Assembly: GCA_934169415.1 (NCBI GenBank)
Contig: CAKPNP010000034.1
Span: 1-11,344 of the forward strand
Direction: 5' to 3'
Origin: an uncultured Bacilli bacterium
GTDB taxonomy: Bacteria > Bacillota_I > Bacilli_A > RF39 > UBA660
Length of the DNA: 11,344 nucleotides
Each line of letters opens with the position of its first letter. The first letter of the stretch is position 1. The position numbers and the translations under genes were made by a program. The notes beneath the pieces were generated by a model that was not told the DNA's origin, did no database searches, and saw only the letters and a list, made by a program, of their open reading frames with translations. This document shows, in pieces, positions 1 to 7,191 of the stretch.

Positions 1-201
1 GATGAAAAAAGATTATTCGAGTTTATGGATCCATTAGAAGAAAAAAAGAAATGGGAAAGAACATTTGAAGAAATCGGAGAAAAACGTGGAGAGAAAAAAG
101 GTATTTTAAAAACAGCTAAAAAGATGTTAAATAAAAAAATAGATATTAACCTTATTTCTGAAATAACAGGATTAACTAAAAAACAGATAATGATGTTATA
201 A
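1..201 (+). CDS. Rpn family recombination-promoting nuclease/putative transposase, C-terminal fragment
   Basis: The window opens inside this gene; frame 1 is open for 66 codons to a TAA. The visible tail has a Lys/Glu-rich helical stretch with EIGEKRGEKKG, followed by KKMLNKKIDINLISEITGLTKKQI. This arrangement, a charged E/K/G-rich linker and then a short 'li.kitGLskeqI' helix-turn-helix-like end, is typical of the C-termini of the PD-(D/E)XK nuclease family transposase/Rpn proteins. The catalytic nuclease domain would lie upstream and is not visible, so activity cannot be judged. A strong terminator follows six bases after the stop. The family call rests on the tail alone and is therefore moderate. 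Confidence 0.65.
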   Translation, partial: DEKRLFEFMDPLEEKKKWERTFEEIGEKRGEKKGILKTAKKMLNKKIDINLISEITGLTKKQIMML

Positions 202-206
202 TTGAG

Positions 207-239
207 AAATATCAAGTATAATTAACTTGATATTTTTTT
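207..239 (+). terminator. Rho-independent terminator after the Rpn-like gene
   Basis: An 11-bp perfect stem (AAATATCAAGT at 207-217 with ACTTGATATTT at 225-235) encloses a 7-base loop and runs into seven T residues. It starts six bases after the TAA of the Rpn-like gene. Confidence 0.85.
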
Positions 240-321
240 AACTAAAAATGGACTTAATATATAGTTAAAGTTTACGATAAATTAATTTTAGTCATTTTTT
301 TGTAATTTTTTAAAAAAATTG

Positions 322-352
322 CTCTAAAAAAGAGGATTTTAGAGATTTTTTT
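322..352 (+). terminator. Hairpin plus T-tract in the 202-429 intergenic region
   Basis: CTCTAAAA (322-329) pairs with TTTTAGAG (337-344) around a 7-base loop, followed by A and seven Ts. No gene lies between the previous terminator and this one, and the 240-321 sequence is low-complexity A/T with no start-plus-SD combination that I can support. The hairpin may therefore end a short untranslated RNA, be an attenuator, or be what remains of a deleted gene. An AGGAGG at 367-372 has no usable start codon behind it, which fits decay. Confidence 0.6.
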
Positions 353-429
353 CGTATATAACTTATAGGAGGGTATTTTATTATAGTATAAATTTATATA
401 AACTGTAATAAATATAAATAGGTGGTAAT

Positions 430-549
430 ATGATTTTAATAATAATATTAGTATTAATATTGATTATATATTCAATTAGTAATGCATCTAGTAAATCAAG
501 AGATTTAGAAGAATATATGTATATTAAAAAAATATGTAAGAATAAGTGA
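430..549 (+). CDS. 39-residue putative membrane peptide
   Basis: An ATG at 430 has a good ribosome binding site (AGGTGG, 420-425) and opens a 39-codon frame ending in TGA. The product starts MILIIILVLILIIYSIS, a single hydrophobic span of about 15-17 residues with no charged N-terminus, followed by a polar, Lys-rich tail (residues 19-39). The stop codon lies inside the left arm of a terminator hairpin, the usual arrangement for a real short transcription unit. I recognise no family. Because AT-rich DNA readily yields Ile/Leu-rich frames, the good SD and matching terminator are the main reasons to accept it. It could be a small membrane regulator or toxin-like peptide, but nothing in the sequence decides that. 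Confidence 0.5.
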   Translation: MILIIILVLILIIYSISNASSKSRDLEEYMYIKKICKNK

Positions 550-571
550 AATTTGATTTTCACTTTTTTTT
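544..571 (+). terminator. Terminator overlapping the stop of the small membrane peptide gene
   Basis: AAGTGAAA (544-551) pairs with TTTCACTT (558-565), with a 6-base loop and a run of eight Ts. The TGA stop at 547-549 is part of the left arm. Confidence 0.8.
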
Positions 572-630
572 CATATTTCTAACATAATACTGACATCAAT
601 TTTAAATATAATTTTTCTTGGGTGATGGAA

Positions 631-1311
631 ATGGGTTTTTTTAGAAGGATAGAAGAAAAATATTATTTAACTAAAGATGAATATAGCAAAATATTAAAAA
701 GAATAAATGATTATTTTATTCCAGATTCACATGGTTTTAGTACTATTTGTAATTTATATTTTGATACTGATAATTATGATTTAGTTATTAAATCAAATGA
801 AAAACCATTATATAAAGAAAAAGTAAGACTTAGAAGTTATAATTTACCTACACCTGATAGTGAAGTTTTCTTAGAAATTAAAAAGAAATATGATTGTGTT
901 GTAAGTAAAAGAAGAGTTAGTATGAAATTATCTGATTTTTACAATTATTATTATAATAAAAAATCAAATATAAATACTCAAATAATGAAAGAAATCGATT
1001 ATACTTTTAATTACTATAATCTAAAACCTAAAGTTTATCTAGAATATAATAGATTAGCTTATTATTGTAAAGATAATAAAGAATTTAGATTAACTTTTGA
1101 TTTTGATATAAAGTATAGATTAAAAGAATTGGATTTTTCTAAAAAATATAATAATTTACCTTTATTAGATGAAGAATATTTTATTATGGAAGTTAAAACT
1201 CTAGATAGTTTACCTATTTGGTTTACGAGTATTTTATCTGAATTAAAAATTTATCCATGCTCTTTTTCCAAATATGGAGAAGTATATAGAAGGAAGGTTA
1301 AAAATGTTTGA
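631..1311 (+). CDS. VTC domain (polyphosphate polymerase-type, CYTH superfamily) protein
   Basis: A 226-residue soluble protein with the VTC-domain layout of the triphosphate tunnel fold. Visible motifs are EEKY (residues 8-11), NLYFDT (41-46), KVRLRSY (64-70, the paired arginines that bind phosphate in Vtc4), LEIKKK (81-86), SKRR (92-95), LEYNR (137-141), FDFDI (156-160), MEVKT (186-190) and the late SKY (213-215). The basic tunnel residues and an acidic metal-binding Glu all appear present, so triphosphate or polyphosphate chemistry at the inner membrane face is plausible but not proven. I place the start at ATG 631 because GGGTGAT (620-626) is its ribosome binding site; GTG 622 and ATG 625 are in frame but lie within that site. 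A TATAAT at 607-612 could be the -10 element, though no good -35 is seen. The gene overlaps the next by 8 bases, indicating translational coupling. Confidence 0.88.
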   Translation: MGFFRRIEEKYYLTKDEYSKILKRINDYFIPDSHGFSTICNLYFDTDNYDLVIKSNEKPLYKEKVRLRSYNLPTPDSEVFLEIKKKYDCVVSKRRVSMKLSDFYNYYYNKKSNINTQIMKEIDYTFNYYNLKPKVYLEYNRLAYYCKDNKEFRLTFDFDIKYRLKELDFSKKYNNLPLLDEEYFIMEVKTLDSLPIWFTSILSELKIYPCSFSKYGEVYRRKVKNV

Positions 1312-1963
1312 AAGTATTTTAAGTAGTAGTTTAACTATTACATCATGTTTAGTTTGTTTTGTTGTATCAATAGTATTAGGATTTATTATAGCAGTAGTTC
1401 ATAATATAAATAAAAATAGTAATAAAAATTTTTTAGTAACAATTATTTTATTACCTTTAATTGTAAATGTTATCATTATGATGGTAAATGGTAATTTAGG
1501 TACTTCTGTTGCTATACTTGGTGCATTTAGTCTTATTAGATTTAGATCAACACCAGGTTCTTCAAAAGATTTATTAAGTATCTTTTTAGCAATGGCTGTT
1601 GGATTATCTACAGGTATGGGACAAATATATTTTGCAATCATGTTTACTTTTATTGCATGCGGTTTAATTATTTTATTAGAAAAAACAAATATATTAAGTG
1701 GTTATAATAGTAAAATATTAAAAATAGTTGTTCCAGAAGATTTAGATTATGAGGGAATATTTGATGATGTATTTAATAAATATACTGATAAATCTGAATT
1801 ACTAAAATCAAAAACTATTAATATGGGTAGTTTATACGAACTTGAATATCGTATTGTTACTAAAAATGGCATTAAAGAAAAAGATCTAATAGATGATATA
1901 AGAATTAAAAATGGTAATTTAAAAGTTATGTTATCTAACCAGTTAAAAGAAAATGAGTTGTAA
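1304..1963 (+). CDS. DUF4956 family membrane protein
   Basis: A 219-residue protein with an N-terminal membrane region and a soluble C-terminal domain. Hydrophobic spans lie at about residues 10-32, 42-61, 66-76, 89-104 and 107-125. The diagnostic segment is GAFSLIRFRSTPGSSKDL (73-90) followed by FLAMAVGLSTGMG, the GA-S-RFR...D-FLA-G-G-G pattern of DUF4956. Residues 130-219 are charged and probably cytoplasmic. The start at ATG 1304 is chosen because AGGAAGG (1291-1297) precedes it at six bases; an in-frame upstream ATG at 1274 lies deep inside the VTC gene without an SD. DUF4956 genes commonly sit beside VTC-domain genes in Firmicutes, so the two probably work as a membrane-bound unit. The biochemical role of DUF4956 is not established. 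Confidence 0.85.
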   Translation: MFESILSSSLTITSCLVCFVVSIVLGFIIAVVHNINKNSNKNFLVTIILLPLIVNVIIMMVNGNLGTSVAILGAFSLIRFRSTPGSSKDLLSIFLAMAVGLSTGMGQIYFAIMFTFIACGLIILLEKTNILSGYNSKILKIVVPEDLDYEGIFDDVFNKYTDKSELLKSKTINMGSLYELEYRIVTKNGIKEKDLIDDIRIKNGNLKVMLSNQLKENEL

Positions 1964-1965
1964 TT

Positions 1966-3549
1966 ATGAAAAAGATATATATATTTATTTTAATTATTTT
2001 ATTAGTTGTTATTGTTATTACGCCAAGGTTAATATTTAAAAGTGATACCTTAACTTATGATTCTGTTAGTGATACTTTAGATAATTATTATATTGATTTA
2101 TCTAATATAGATAGTAGTTATGATTATAATAATTCTATTTTAACTATTAAAAAAAGTGGAAATTATTATTTAACTAATGAACTTGATGGAAGTATAGTAA
2201 TTAATAGTAGTGGGATAGTATATTTAACTTTAGATAATGTAACTATTAATTCTTTAACTAGTTATGCAATTAATGTTACAAATGCTAGTAAAGTAGTTAT
2301 AAATATATTAGATGAAACGGTTAATACTTTAAGTAGTACTTTAATTAATGATGAAGTTAATGCTACTATATATAGTAATAGTAATTTAATAATTACTGGG
2401 TGTGGTAATCTTAATATAACAGCTAGTGATAATGGAATATATAGCAAAGGTTATATACAAATATTATCAGGTAATATGAATATTAATTCCAATAATGAAG
2501 GAATTAAGGCTAAAGATTATTTGGCAATTAAATCAGGTAATATAAATATTAACTCTAATAGTAATGGAATTAAAATAACTAGTAGTGATGGGTATATTTT
2601 AATTGATGATGCTAATATAACTATTAATTCTAATAATGATGCTATTGAATCTTATGATATAACTATAGAAAGTGGTGTATTTAACTTAACTACTAAAAGT
2701 TCTAGTGAAAGTAGCAAAGCTATTAAAGCTAGTAATTTAGTTACTATAAATGGTGGAGAGTTTTATATAAATTCAACTGATGATTCTATTCATTCTAACT
2801 CATCGGTTATAATAAATGGTGGAACGTATACAATTTCATCAGATGATGATGGAATACATGCTGATAATTATTTAGAAATAAATAATGGTAATATAAATAT
2901 TAAAAATAGTTCTGAAGGATTAGAAGCTTCTAAAATAACTATAAATGAAGGAACTATTTATGTAAATTCAACTGATGATGGAATAAATATAAATTCTTCT
3001 AGTAGTGATAGTATTCTTACTATAAATGGTGGATATATTAATGTCTCAGCAGATGGTGATGGGTTAGATTCTAATAATTCAATTTTAATGACTAATGGTA
3101 TTGTTATAGTAAACGGACCAGTAAGTAATTCGGATGGTGCAATTGATTATGATGGAACATTTAAAATAACTGGTGGTACTTTAATAGCAAGTGGATCTAG
3201 AGGAATGTTACAAGGTGTTAGCACTTCTTCAACACAGTACTCATTAACTATTAATTTTGGTTCTAAAAAAGAAGCTAATTCAACAGTTAGTATTATGGAT
3301 GGAGATGGTGAAGTATTAACTTTTGCTCCTTCTAAAACTTATAGTTCTATAGTTATTTCAACACCTTCATTAAATATAGGTACATACTATATTTATGTAG
3401 ATGGTAAGAGCACAAGTTCTTCTTTAGATGGTGTATATGAACTTGGAGGATATAGTGGTACGTTATATAAAACGGTAGATATTAATTCTTATGTTACAAC
3501 AGTTGGAAATATTAATATGCCTGCTATGGGTGGCGCGAAAAGAAGATAA
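1966..3549 (+). CDS. Secreted/anchored Cthe_2159-type (DUF4353) beta-helix carbohydrate-binding protein
   Basis: A 527-residue protein beginning MKKIYIFILIILLVVIVI, a signal peptide or N-terminal anchor; there is no lipobox cysteine. From about residue 80 the chain is a solenoid of beta-strand repeats rich in Asn, Ser, Ile and Gly. The clearest repeats are GGEFYINSTDDSIHSN (from 263), GGTYTISSDDDGIHAD (from 285), SEGLEAS (around 316-322) and STDDGININ (from about 335). Paired Asp/His/Glu positions recur at each turn, the pattern of the calcium-binding, pectin-binding Cthe_2159 family. The C-terminus is GGAKRR, with no sortase motif. The start is two bases after the DUF4956 stop and has no strong SD, so translation is probably coupled. 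The gene completes a VTC-DUF4956-DUF4353 operon, linking an inner-membrane phosphate-binding enzyme to a surface protein. The ligand is unknown. Confidence 0.85.
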   Translation: MKKIYIFILIILLVVIVITPRLIFKSDTLTYDSVSDTLDNYYIDLSNIDSSYDYNNSILTIKKSGNYYLTNELDGSIVINSSGIVYLTLDNVTINSLTSYAINVTNASKVVINILDETVNTLSSTLINDEVNATIYSNSNLIITGCGNLNITASDNGIYSKGYIQILSGNMNINSNNEGIKAKDYLAIKSGNININSNSNGIKITSSDGYILIDDANITINSNNDAIESYDITIESGVFNLTTKSSSESSKAIKASNLVTINGGEFYINSTDDSIHSNSSVIINGGTYTISSDDDGIHADNYLEINNGNINIKNSSEGLEASKITINEGTIYVNSTDDGININSSSSDSILTINGGYINVSADGDGLDSNNSILMTNGIVIVNGPVSNSDGAIDYDGTFKITGGTLIASGSRGMLQGVSTSSTQYSLTINFGSKKEANSTVSIMDGDGEVLTFAPSKTYSSIVISTPSLNIGTYYIYVDGKSTSSSLDGVYELGGYSGTLYKTVDINSYVTTVGNINMPAMGGAKRR

Positions 3550-3564
3550 TTTTCTTCTTTTTTT
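3538..3564 (+). terminator. Terminator of the VTC-DUF4956-DUF4353 operon
   Basis: AAAAGAAGA (3538-3546) pairs with TCTTCTTTT (3553-3561), with a 6-base loop that contains the TAA stop, ending in a T-tract. The left arm encodes the last residues of the carbohydrate-binding protein. Confidence 0.75.
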
Positions 3565-3574
3565 GATATATTAA

Positions 3575-3603
3575 TAGACAAACAAAAATATGTTTGGTAT
3601 AAT
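3575..3603 (+). promoter_or_regulatory. Sigma-A-type promoter of the ruvA-ruvB-queA operon
   Basis: TAGACA (3575-3580), a 17-base spacer, then TATAAT (3598-3603) preceded by TGG, which gives an extended -10. It lies just behind the previous operon's terminator and about 28 bases before the ruvA start. No LexA-like box is evident around it, so SOS control is not indicated. Confidence 0.8.
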
Positions 3604-3630
3604 TATCTATGGAAATGGTAGGTTTTATTT

Positions 3631-4182
3631 ATGTATTCATATATTAAAGGTATTGTAACTGAGATAGAAAGTAATTATATATCACTTGATAATAACGGAA
3701 TAGGTTATTTAATATATACACCAAATCCATACTCTTTTAATGTAGATAGCGAATATAAGGTTTTTATTTATGAACTTGTTAAAGAAGATGAAATATCATT
3801 ATATGGCTTTAAAACAAAAGAGGAAAAAGATTTGTTTTTAAAGCTTATTGAAGTAAAAGGATTAGGGTGTAAAATGGCACTACCTATACTTGCAACTGGT
3901 TCTATTTCAGGAATAGTTGATGCTATAGAAAGAGAAAATATTTTATATTTGAAAAAATTTCCTAAAATAGGAGATAAAGTTGCTCGTCAAATTATCCTTG
4001 ATTTAAAAGGAAAACTTAATATAGAAGTAACTGATACTAGCGATACTAATGACGAGTTAGTAGAAGCATTAAAAGCATTAGGATATAAATTAGTAGATAT
4101 TAATAAAGTTATAAAACAAGTAAATACTAATGAATCTTTAGAAAATCAAATAAAAGAATCATTAAAATTATTACTTAGATAG
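3631..4182 (+). CDS. ruvA: Holliday junction branch migration protein RuvA
   Basis: A 183-residue RuvA, at the short end of the family. Residues 1-62 form the OB-fold domain (MYSYIKGIVTEIESNYISLD...; GIGYLIYTP). Two helix-hairpin-helix motifs follow: VKGLGCKMA (75-83) and FPKIGDKVARQIILDLKGKL (110-129), the second being the most diagnostic segment. After an acidic, flexible linker (about 131-142), a small C-terminal three-helix domain (EALKALGYKLVDI...) would contact RuvB. RuvA tetramers hold the four-way junction while RuvB hexamers pump DNA. In the first hairpin a Cys replaces the more usual Pro (GLGCK against G-GPK), a minor lineage variation. The SD is GGTAGG (3617-3622). ruvB follows eight bases after the stop. 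Confidence 0.97.
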   Translation: MYSYIKGIVTEIESNYISLDNNGIGYLIYTPNPYSFNVDSEYKVFIYELVKEDEISLYGFKTKEEKDLFLKLIEVKGLGCKMALPILATGSISGIVDAIERENILYLKKFPKIGDKVARQIILDLKGKLNIEVTDTSDTNDELVEALKALGYKLVDINKVIKQVNTNESLENQIKESLKLLLR

Positions 4183-4190
4183 GAGATATA

Positions 4191-5195
4191 ATGGATAGAT
4201 TATTAACTAGCGAAGAGCTTAATGAAGATAGCTTTGAAAAAAACATAAGACCTTCAAGTATTTCAGAATATATTGGTCAAAGTGAAGTAAAAGAAAATAT
4301 TGATATATATATTAAAGCAGCTAAAATGAGGGAGGAAGTTTTAGATCATGTATTATTATATGGCCCTCCTGGACTTGGTAAGACAACTCTTGCTCATATA
4401 ATAGCTAATGAACTTGGCAGTTCACTTAAATTAGCGACTGGTCCTGCTATTGAAAAAACAGGCGATTTAGCTGCTATTTTATCTAGTTTAGAACCAGGAG
4501 ATGTATTATTTATAGATGAGATACATAGAATTCCTAGATTTATTGAAGAAACATTATATTCTGCTATGGAAGATTTTACTTTAACTATAGTTGTTGGTAA
4601 TGATTCATCATCTAGAAATATTAAAATAGACTTACCCCCATTTACACTTGTTGGAGCAACTACTAGAACAGGTGATTTATCAAGTCCTTTACGTGATAGA
4701 TTTGGTATAATAGCTAAATTAAATTATTATACAGTAGAAGAGTTAACTGAGATTATTAAAAGAACATCTAGGGTACTATCTTGTCCAATTATAGAAAGTG
4801 CTGCTATAGAACTTGCTAAAAGAAGTAGAGGAACACCACGTATAGCTAATAGATTATTTAAACGTGTAAGAGATTATGCTATGGTAATGGGTAATGGAGT
4901 AATAGATTTAGATATTACTAATATGGCACTTGATAAACTAAAAGTTGATTCATGTGGATTAGATGAAACAGATTATAATCTACTTAGATCAATAATAGAA
5001 AAATTTAATGGTGGTCCAGTTGGTATTGATGCTTTAGCATCAAGTATAGGTGAAGAACAAACTACTATTGAAGATGTTTATGAACCTTATTTATTACAAA
5101 ATGGTTTTTTAAAACGTACTTCTCGTGGTAGAATGGTTACAGAAAAAGCTTATGAACACTTAAAAATAAACCATCAAAATAATTTAGATATGTGA
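4191..5195 (+). CDS. ruvB: Holliday junction branch migration DNA helicase RuvB
   Basis: A 334-residue AAA+ motor of normal family length. Visible motifs are the N-terminal RP-S-EYIGQ segment (20-30), Walker A GPPGLGKT (58-65), Walker B LFIDEIHR (106-113), sensor 1 GATTR (155-159) and the LRDRFG arginine finger (R170). These are followed by the small AAA lid with SRGTPRIANRL and a C-terminal winged helix (GGPVGIDALA...EDVYEPYLLQNGFLKRTSRGR). All residues needed for ATP hydrolysis are present. The SD AGGAGAT (4181-4187) overlaps the ruvA stop region. RuvB drives branch migration in recombinational repair. The TGA stop overlaps the queA ribosome binding site. No ruvC is present, as is usual in Firmicutes. 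Confidence 0.98.
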   Translation: MDRLLTSEELNEDSFEKNIRPSSISEYIGQSEVKENIDIYIKAAKMREEVLDHVLLYGPPGLGKTTLAHIIANELGSSLKLATGPAIEKTGDLAAILSSLEPGDVLFIDEIHRIPRFIEETLYSAMEDFTLTIVVGNDSSSRNIKIDLPPFTLVGATTRTGDLSSPLRDRFGIIAKLNYYTVEELTEIIKRTSRVLSCPIIESAAIELAKRSRGTPRIANRLFKRVRDYAMVMGNGVIDLDITNMALDKLKVDSCGLDETDYNLLRSIIEKFNGGPVGIDALASSIGEEQTTIEDVYEPYLLQNGFLKRTSRGRMVTEKAYEHLKINHQNNLDM

Positions 5196-5203
5196 GGTTA
5201 TAT

Positions 5204-6226
5204 ATGAAAACAGAAGATTTTGATTATGATTTACCAGAAAATTTAATAGCCCAAACTCCCTTAGAAAAAAGAGATGAAGCAAGATTATTGGTTTTAGATA
5301 AAGTAACAGGAGATATAGAACACAAAAAATTTAAAGATATAGTAGATTTATTAGATTCTAACGATGTATTAGTACTTAATGATACTAAAGTAATACCAGC
5401 ACGATTAATAGGTACTAAAGAAGATACTAATGCTGTAATTGAATTATTGATGTTAAAAAATACTAAAGGCAATATTTGGGAATGTTTAACTCGTCCTGCT
5501 AAAAGAATTAAAGTAGGAACTGTTGTTAATTTTAGTGATAAATTAAAAGCTAAATGTATTGAAGTACGTGATGAAGGAATAAGAATATTTGAACTTATAT
5601 ATGATGGAATTTTATATGAAATACTAGATTCTTTAGGTGAAATGCCACTTCCTCCTTATATTCATGAAAAATTATATGATAAAGATTTATATCAAACAGT
5701 GTATGCTAAAAATATAGGTAGTGCAGCAGCTCCTACAGCAGGTCTTCATTTTACTAAAGAACTACTTTCTAAAATAGAAGAAAAGGGAGTAACTATATGT
5801 TATGTAACCCTACATGTAGGTCTTGGAACATTTAGACCTGTTAATGTAGAAGATGTTACTAAACATGTTATGCATAGTGAATACTATTGTATGAATAGTA
5901 AAACTGCAGATATACTAAATGAAGCTAAAAAAAATGGCAAAAGAATTATAAGTGTTGGTACTACATCAACAAGAACTTTAGAGTCAATAATTAAAAAGTA
6001 TGGATGTTTTAAAGAATGTAGTGGTGAAACTAATATATTTATATATCCAGGATATAAATTTGAAGCAATAGATGCTTTAATTACTAATTTTCACCTACCT
6101 AAATCAACACTTGTTATGTTAGTTAGTGCCTTAGCTGGTAAAGATAATATAATGAATGCTTATAAAGAAGCAATAGCTAAAGAATATAGATTTTTTAGTT
6201 TTGGTGATGGAATGTTTATAAAATAA
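5204..6226 (+). CDS. queA: S-adenosylmethionine:tRNA ribosyltransferase-isomerase QueA
   Basis: A 340-residue protein. QueA transfers and isomerises the ribosyl moiety of S-adenosylmethionine onto preQ1 at tRNA position 34 to make epoxyqueuosine. Family motifs run throughout: FDYDLPENLIAQ near the N-terminus, LNDTKVIPARL, LPPYIHE, NIGSAAAPTAGLHFT, VTLHVGLGTFRPV, MHSEYY, VGTTSTRTLES, ITNFHLPKSTLVMLVSA and the terminal YRFFSFGDGMFI. Length and motifs indicate an intact enzyme. I start it at ATG 5204 because TGAGG (5193-5197) is spaced six bases ahead; the in-frame GTG at 5192 would overlap ruvB and has no SD. queA directly after ruvAB is common in Firmicutes, but the usual next gene, tgt, is absent here and a terminator closes the operon. 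Confidence 0.97.
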   Translation: MKTEDFDYDLPENLIAQTPLEKRDEARLLVLDKVTGDIEHKKFKDIVDLLDSNDVLVLNDTKVIPARLIGTKEDTNAVIELLMLKNTKGNIWECLTRPAKRIKVGTVVNFSDKLKAKCIEVRDEGIRIFELIYDGILYEILDSLGEMPLPPYIHEKLYDKDLYQTVYAKNIGSAAAPTAGLHFTKELLSKIEEKGVTICYVTLHVGLGTFRPVNVEDVTKHVMHSEYYCMNSKTADILNEAKKNGKRIISVGTTSTRTLESIIKKYGCFKECSGETNIFIYPGYKFEAIDALITNFHLPKSTLVMLVSALAGKDNIMNAYKEAIAKEYRFFSFGDGMFIK

Positions 6227-6246
6227 GTGCGTAATGCACTTTTTTT
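6225..6246 (+). terminator. queA terminator, first copy of a dispersed terminator/-35 element
   Basis: AAGTGC (6225-6230) pairs with GCACTT (6236-6241) across the loop GTAAT, followed by seven Ts. The same hairpin, together with the following TGGATTTGAC, recurs at 7889-7921 and 10324-10355. Here TGGATTTGACA supplies the -35 box of the next gene. Confidence 0.85.
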
Positions 6247-6253
6247 AGTGGAT

Positions 6254-6281
6254 TTGACAAAAACGGAAAATATGCTATAAT
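6254..6281 (+). promoter_or_regulatory. Strong sigma-A-type promoter for the 6313 and DUF1292 genes
   Basis: Perfect TTGACA (6254-6259), a 16-base spacer and perfect TATAAT (6276-6281) with TGC in front, which gives an extended -10. Transcription should start near 6288, leaving a leader of about 25 bases before ATG 6313. Confidence 0.9.
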
Positions 6282-6312
6282 AAGTGTCCTTTAAATGAGA
6301 AAGAGGTTATAT

Positions 6313-6918
6313 ATGAAAGATTTAAATGAAAATGAAGAAATTGAGTTTAGAAAAGATGAAATAGTAGATGAAGAAATTGAATCTATAGAAGATGAAATAG
6401 AAGAAAAACATAATATTGTTGTTGATTTTATAAGTAATAATTTTGAGTGGATAGTTGGAGCTGTCTTTACTGCTGCTATAATAGGTGGAATTTTCAAGGT
6501 AAAAAATTATCAAGATAAACAACATGATAAATATGTTTCTTCATCAGTAAATACGATGAATGATAGTTATACTATATCAGATGTATATGTAGTATATAAT
6601 GCAGATGAATTATGGTTTTGTAATAGAAAACTTATAGCAATAAATGAGGAAAGGGCAATTGAAGGGCAAGCTCGCCGTGGTGGTGGATATGTTTCAGATT
6701 ATTATTATAGAGATGAAATATATGAGTATTATGATATAAAAAGCAAAGAAAAGATCTGTCAAACACATGAATATGGTTTTTATATCGAATCACTTCTCGA
6801 TTTATATACAGAAAAAGATGTTAAAGCTCATAATTACGAAACATCTATAGATGATTTAGAAAATGAAATTAATATAGAAGATATTTTAGATAGAAATCCT
6901 GGATTAAAAAGAAGATAG
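6313..6918 (+). CDS. Acidic single-span membrane protein of unknown function
   Basis: A 201-residue protein that I do not recognise. Residues 1-32 are strongly acidic and probably helical (repeated E-E-I-E-S-I-E-D-E patterns). Residues about 46-63 (WIVGAVFTAAIIGGIFKV) form one membrane span followed by Lys, so by the positive-inside rule the acidic N-terminus may face outside, though this is uncertain. The soluble remainder is Tyr-rich (GGGYVSDYYYRDEIYEYYDI) and has only two Cys, one in each half. It ends in DRNPGLKRR. I choose ATG 6313, with GAGG (6303-6306) six bases ahead. The in-frame ATG at 6295 lies only a few bases from the predicted transcription start and lacks an SD. It shares a transcript with the DUF1292 gene nine bases downstream. 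Confidence 0.75.
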   Translation: MKDLNENEEIEFRKDEIVDEEIESIEDEIEEKHNIVVDFISNNFEWIVGAVFTAAIIGGIFKVKNYQDKQHDKYVSSSVNTMNDSYTISDVYVVYNADELWFCNRKLIAINEERAIEGQARRGGGYVSDYYYRDEIYEYYDIKSKEKICQTHEYGFYIESLLDLYTEKDVKAHNYETSIDDLENEINIEDILDRNPGLKRR

Positions 6919-6927
6919 TTTAATTTT

Positions 6928-7191
6928 ATGAGTAAAAAAATTTTTAATATAGAAAATGGTCAAAAAATAGAATATGAAGTACTTATGCAATTTACTTCAA
7001 AAACGACATCTAAAAAATATCTTGTTTATACAAATAATAAAAGAAATACAGATGGTAAGTTAGAAATATTTGTATCAAATTATATAGTAAATAATGATAA
7101 TGATTACATTTTATATCCAATTGAAGATAAAAAAGAGATTGATATGTGTAACGAAATATTAAAAGACTTAAGAGAAAAACTAAATTCTTAA
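6928..7191 (+). CDS. DUF1292 family (YrzB-like) protein
   Basis: An 87-residue small acidic protein. The pattern EVLMQFTSKTTSKKYLVYTNN, then GKLEIFVSNY, then YPIEDKKEIDMCNEIL is the DUF1292 layout: 'evl..f...et.k.Y.vytd....dg...v....y.........l.pIe.deE...i..vl'. The family has no established activity. In many Firmicutes it lies beside ruvX (yrrK) and alaS; here it instead follows a membrane protein gene close to the ruvAB operon. There is no clear ribosome binding site before ATG 6928, so it may be translated by coupling from the upstream gene, whose stop is nine bases away. Its last codons overlap a terminator. Confidence 0.8.
   Translation: MSKKIFNIENGQKIEYEVLMQFTSKTTSKKYLVYTNNKRNTDGKLEIFVSNYIVNNDNDYILYPIEDKKEIDMCNEILKDLREKLNS

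Noticed and set aside
1399..1641. Other minus-strand frames opposite known genes (381-563, 1399-1641, 2262-2447, 5224-5472, 6291-6525)
   Set aside because: They overlap well-supported + strand features, have no ribosome binding sites and resemble no family.
2464..2990. Short near-repeats resembling GGTAATATAAATATTAA in the carbohydrate-binding gene as a CRISPR or tandem DNA repeat
   Set aside because: They are irregularly spaced and in frame, and reflect the beta-helix protein repeats.
5192..5203. Upstream GTG start for queA, and similar longer starts for the VTC (622), DUF4956 (1274) and 6313 (6295) genes
   Set aside because: In each case the longer start overlaps or lacks an SD, while a downstream ATG has a well-spaced one and fits the family's N-terminus where known.
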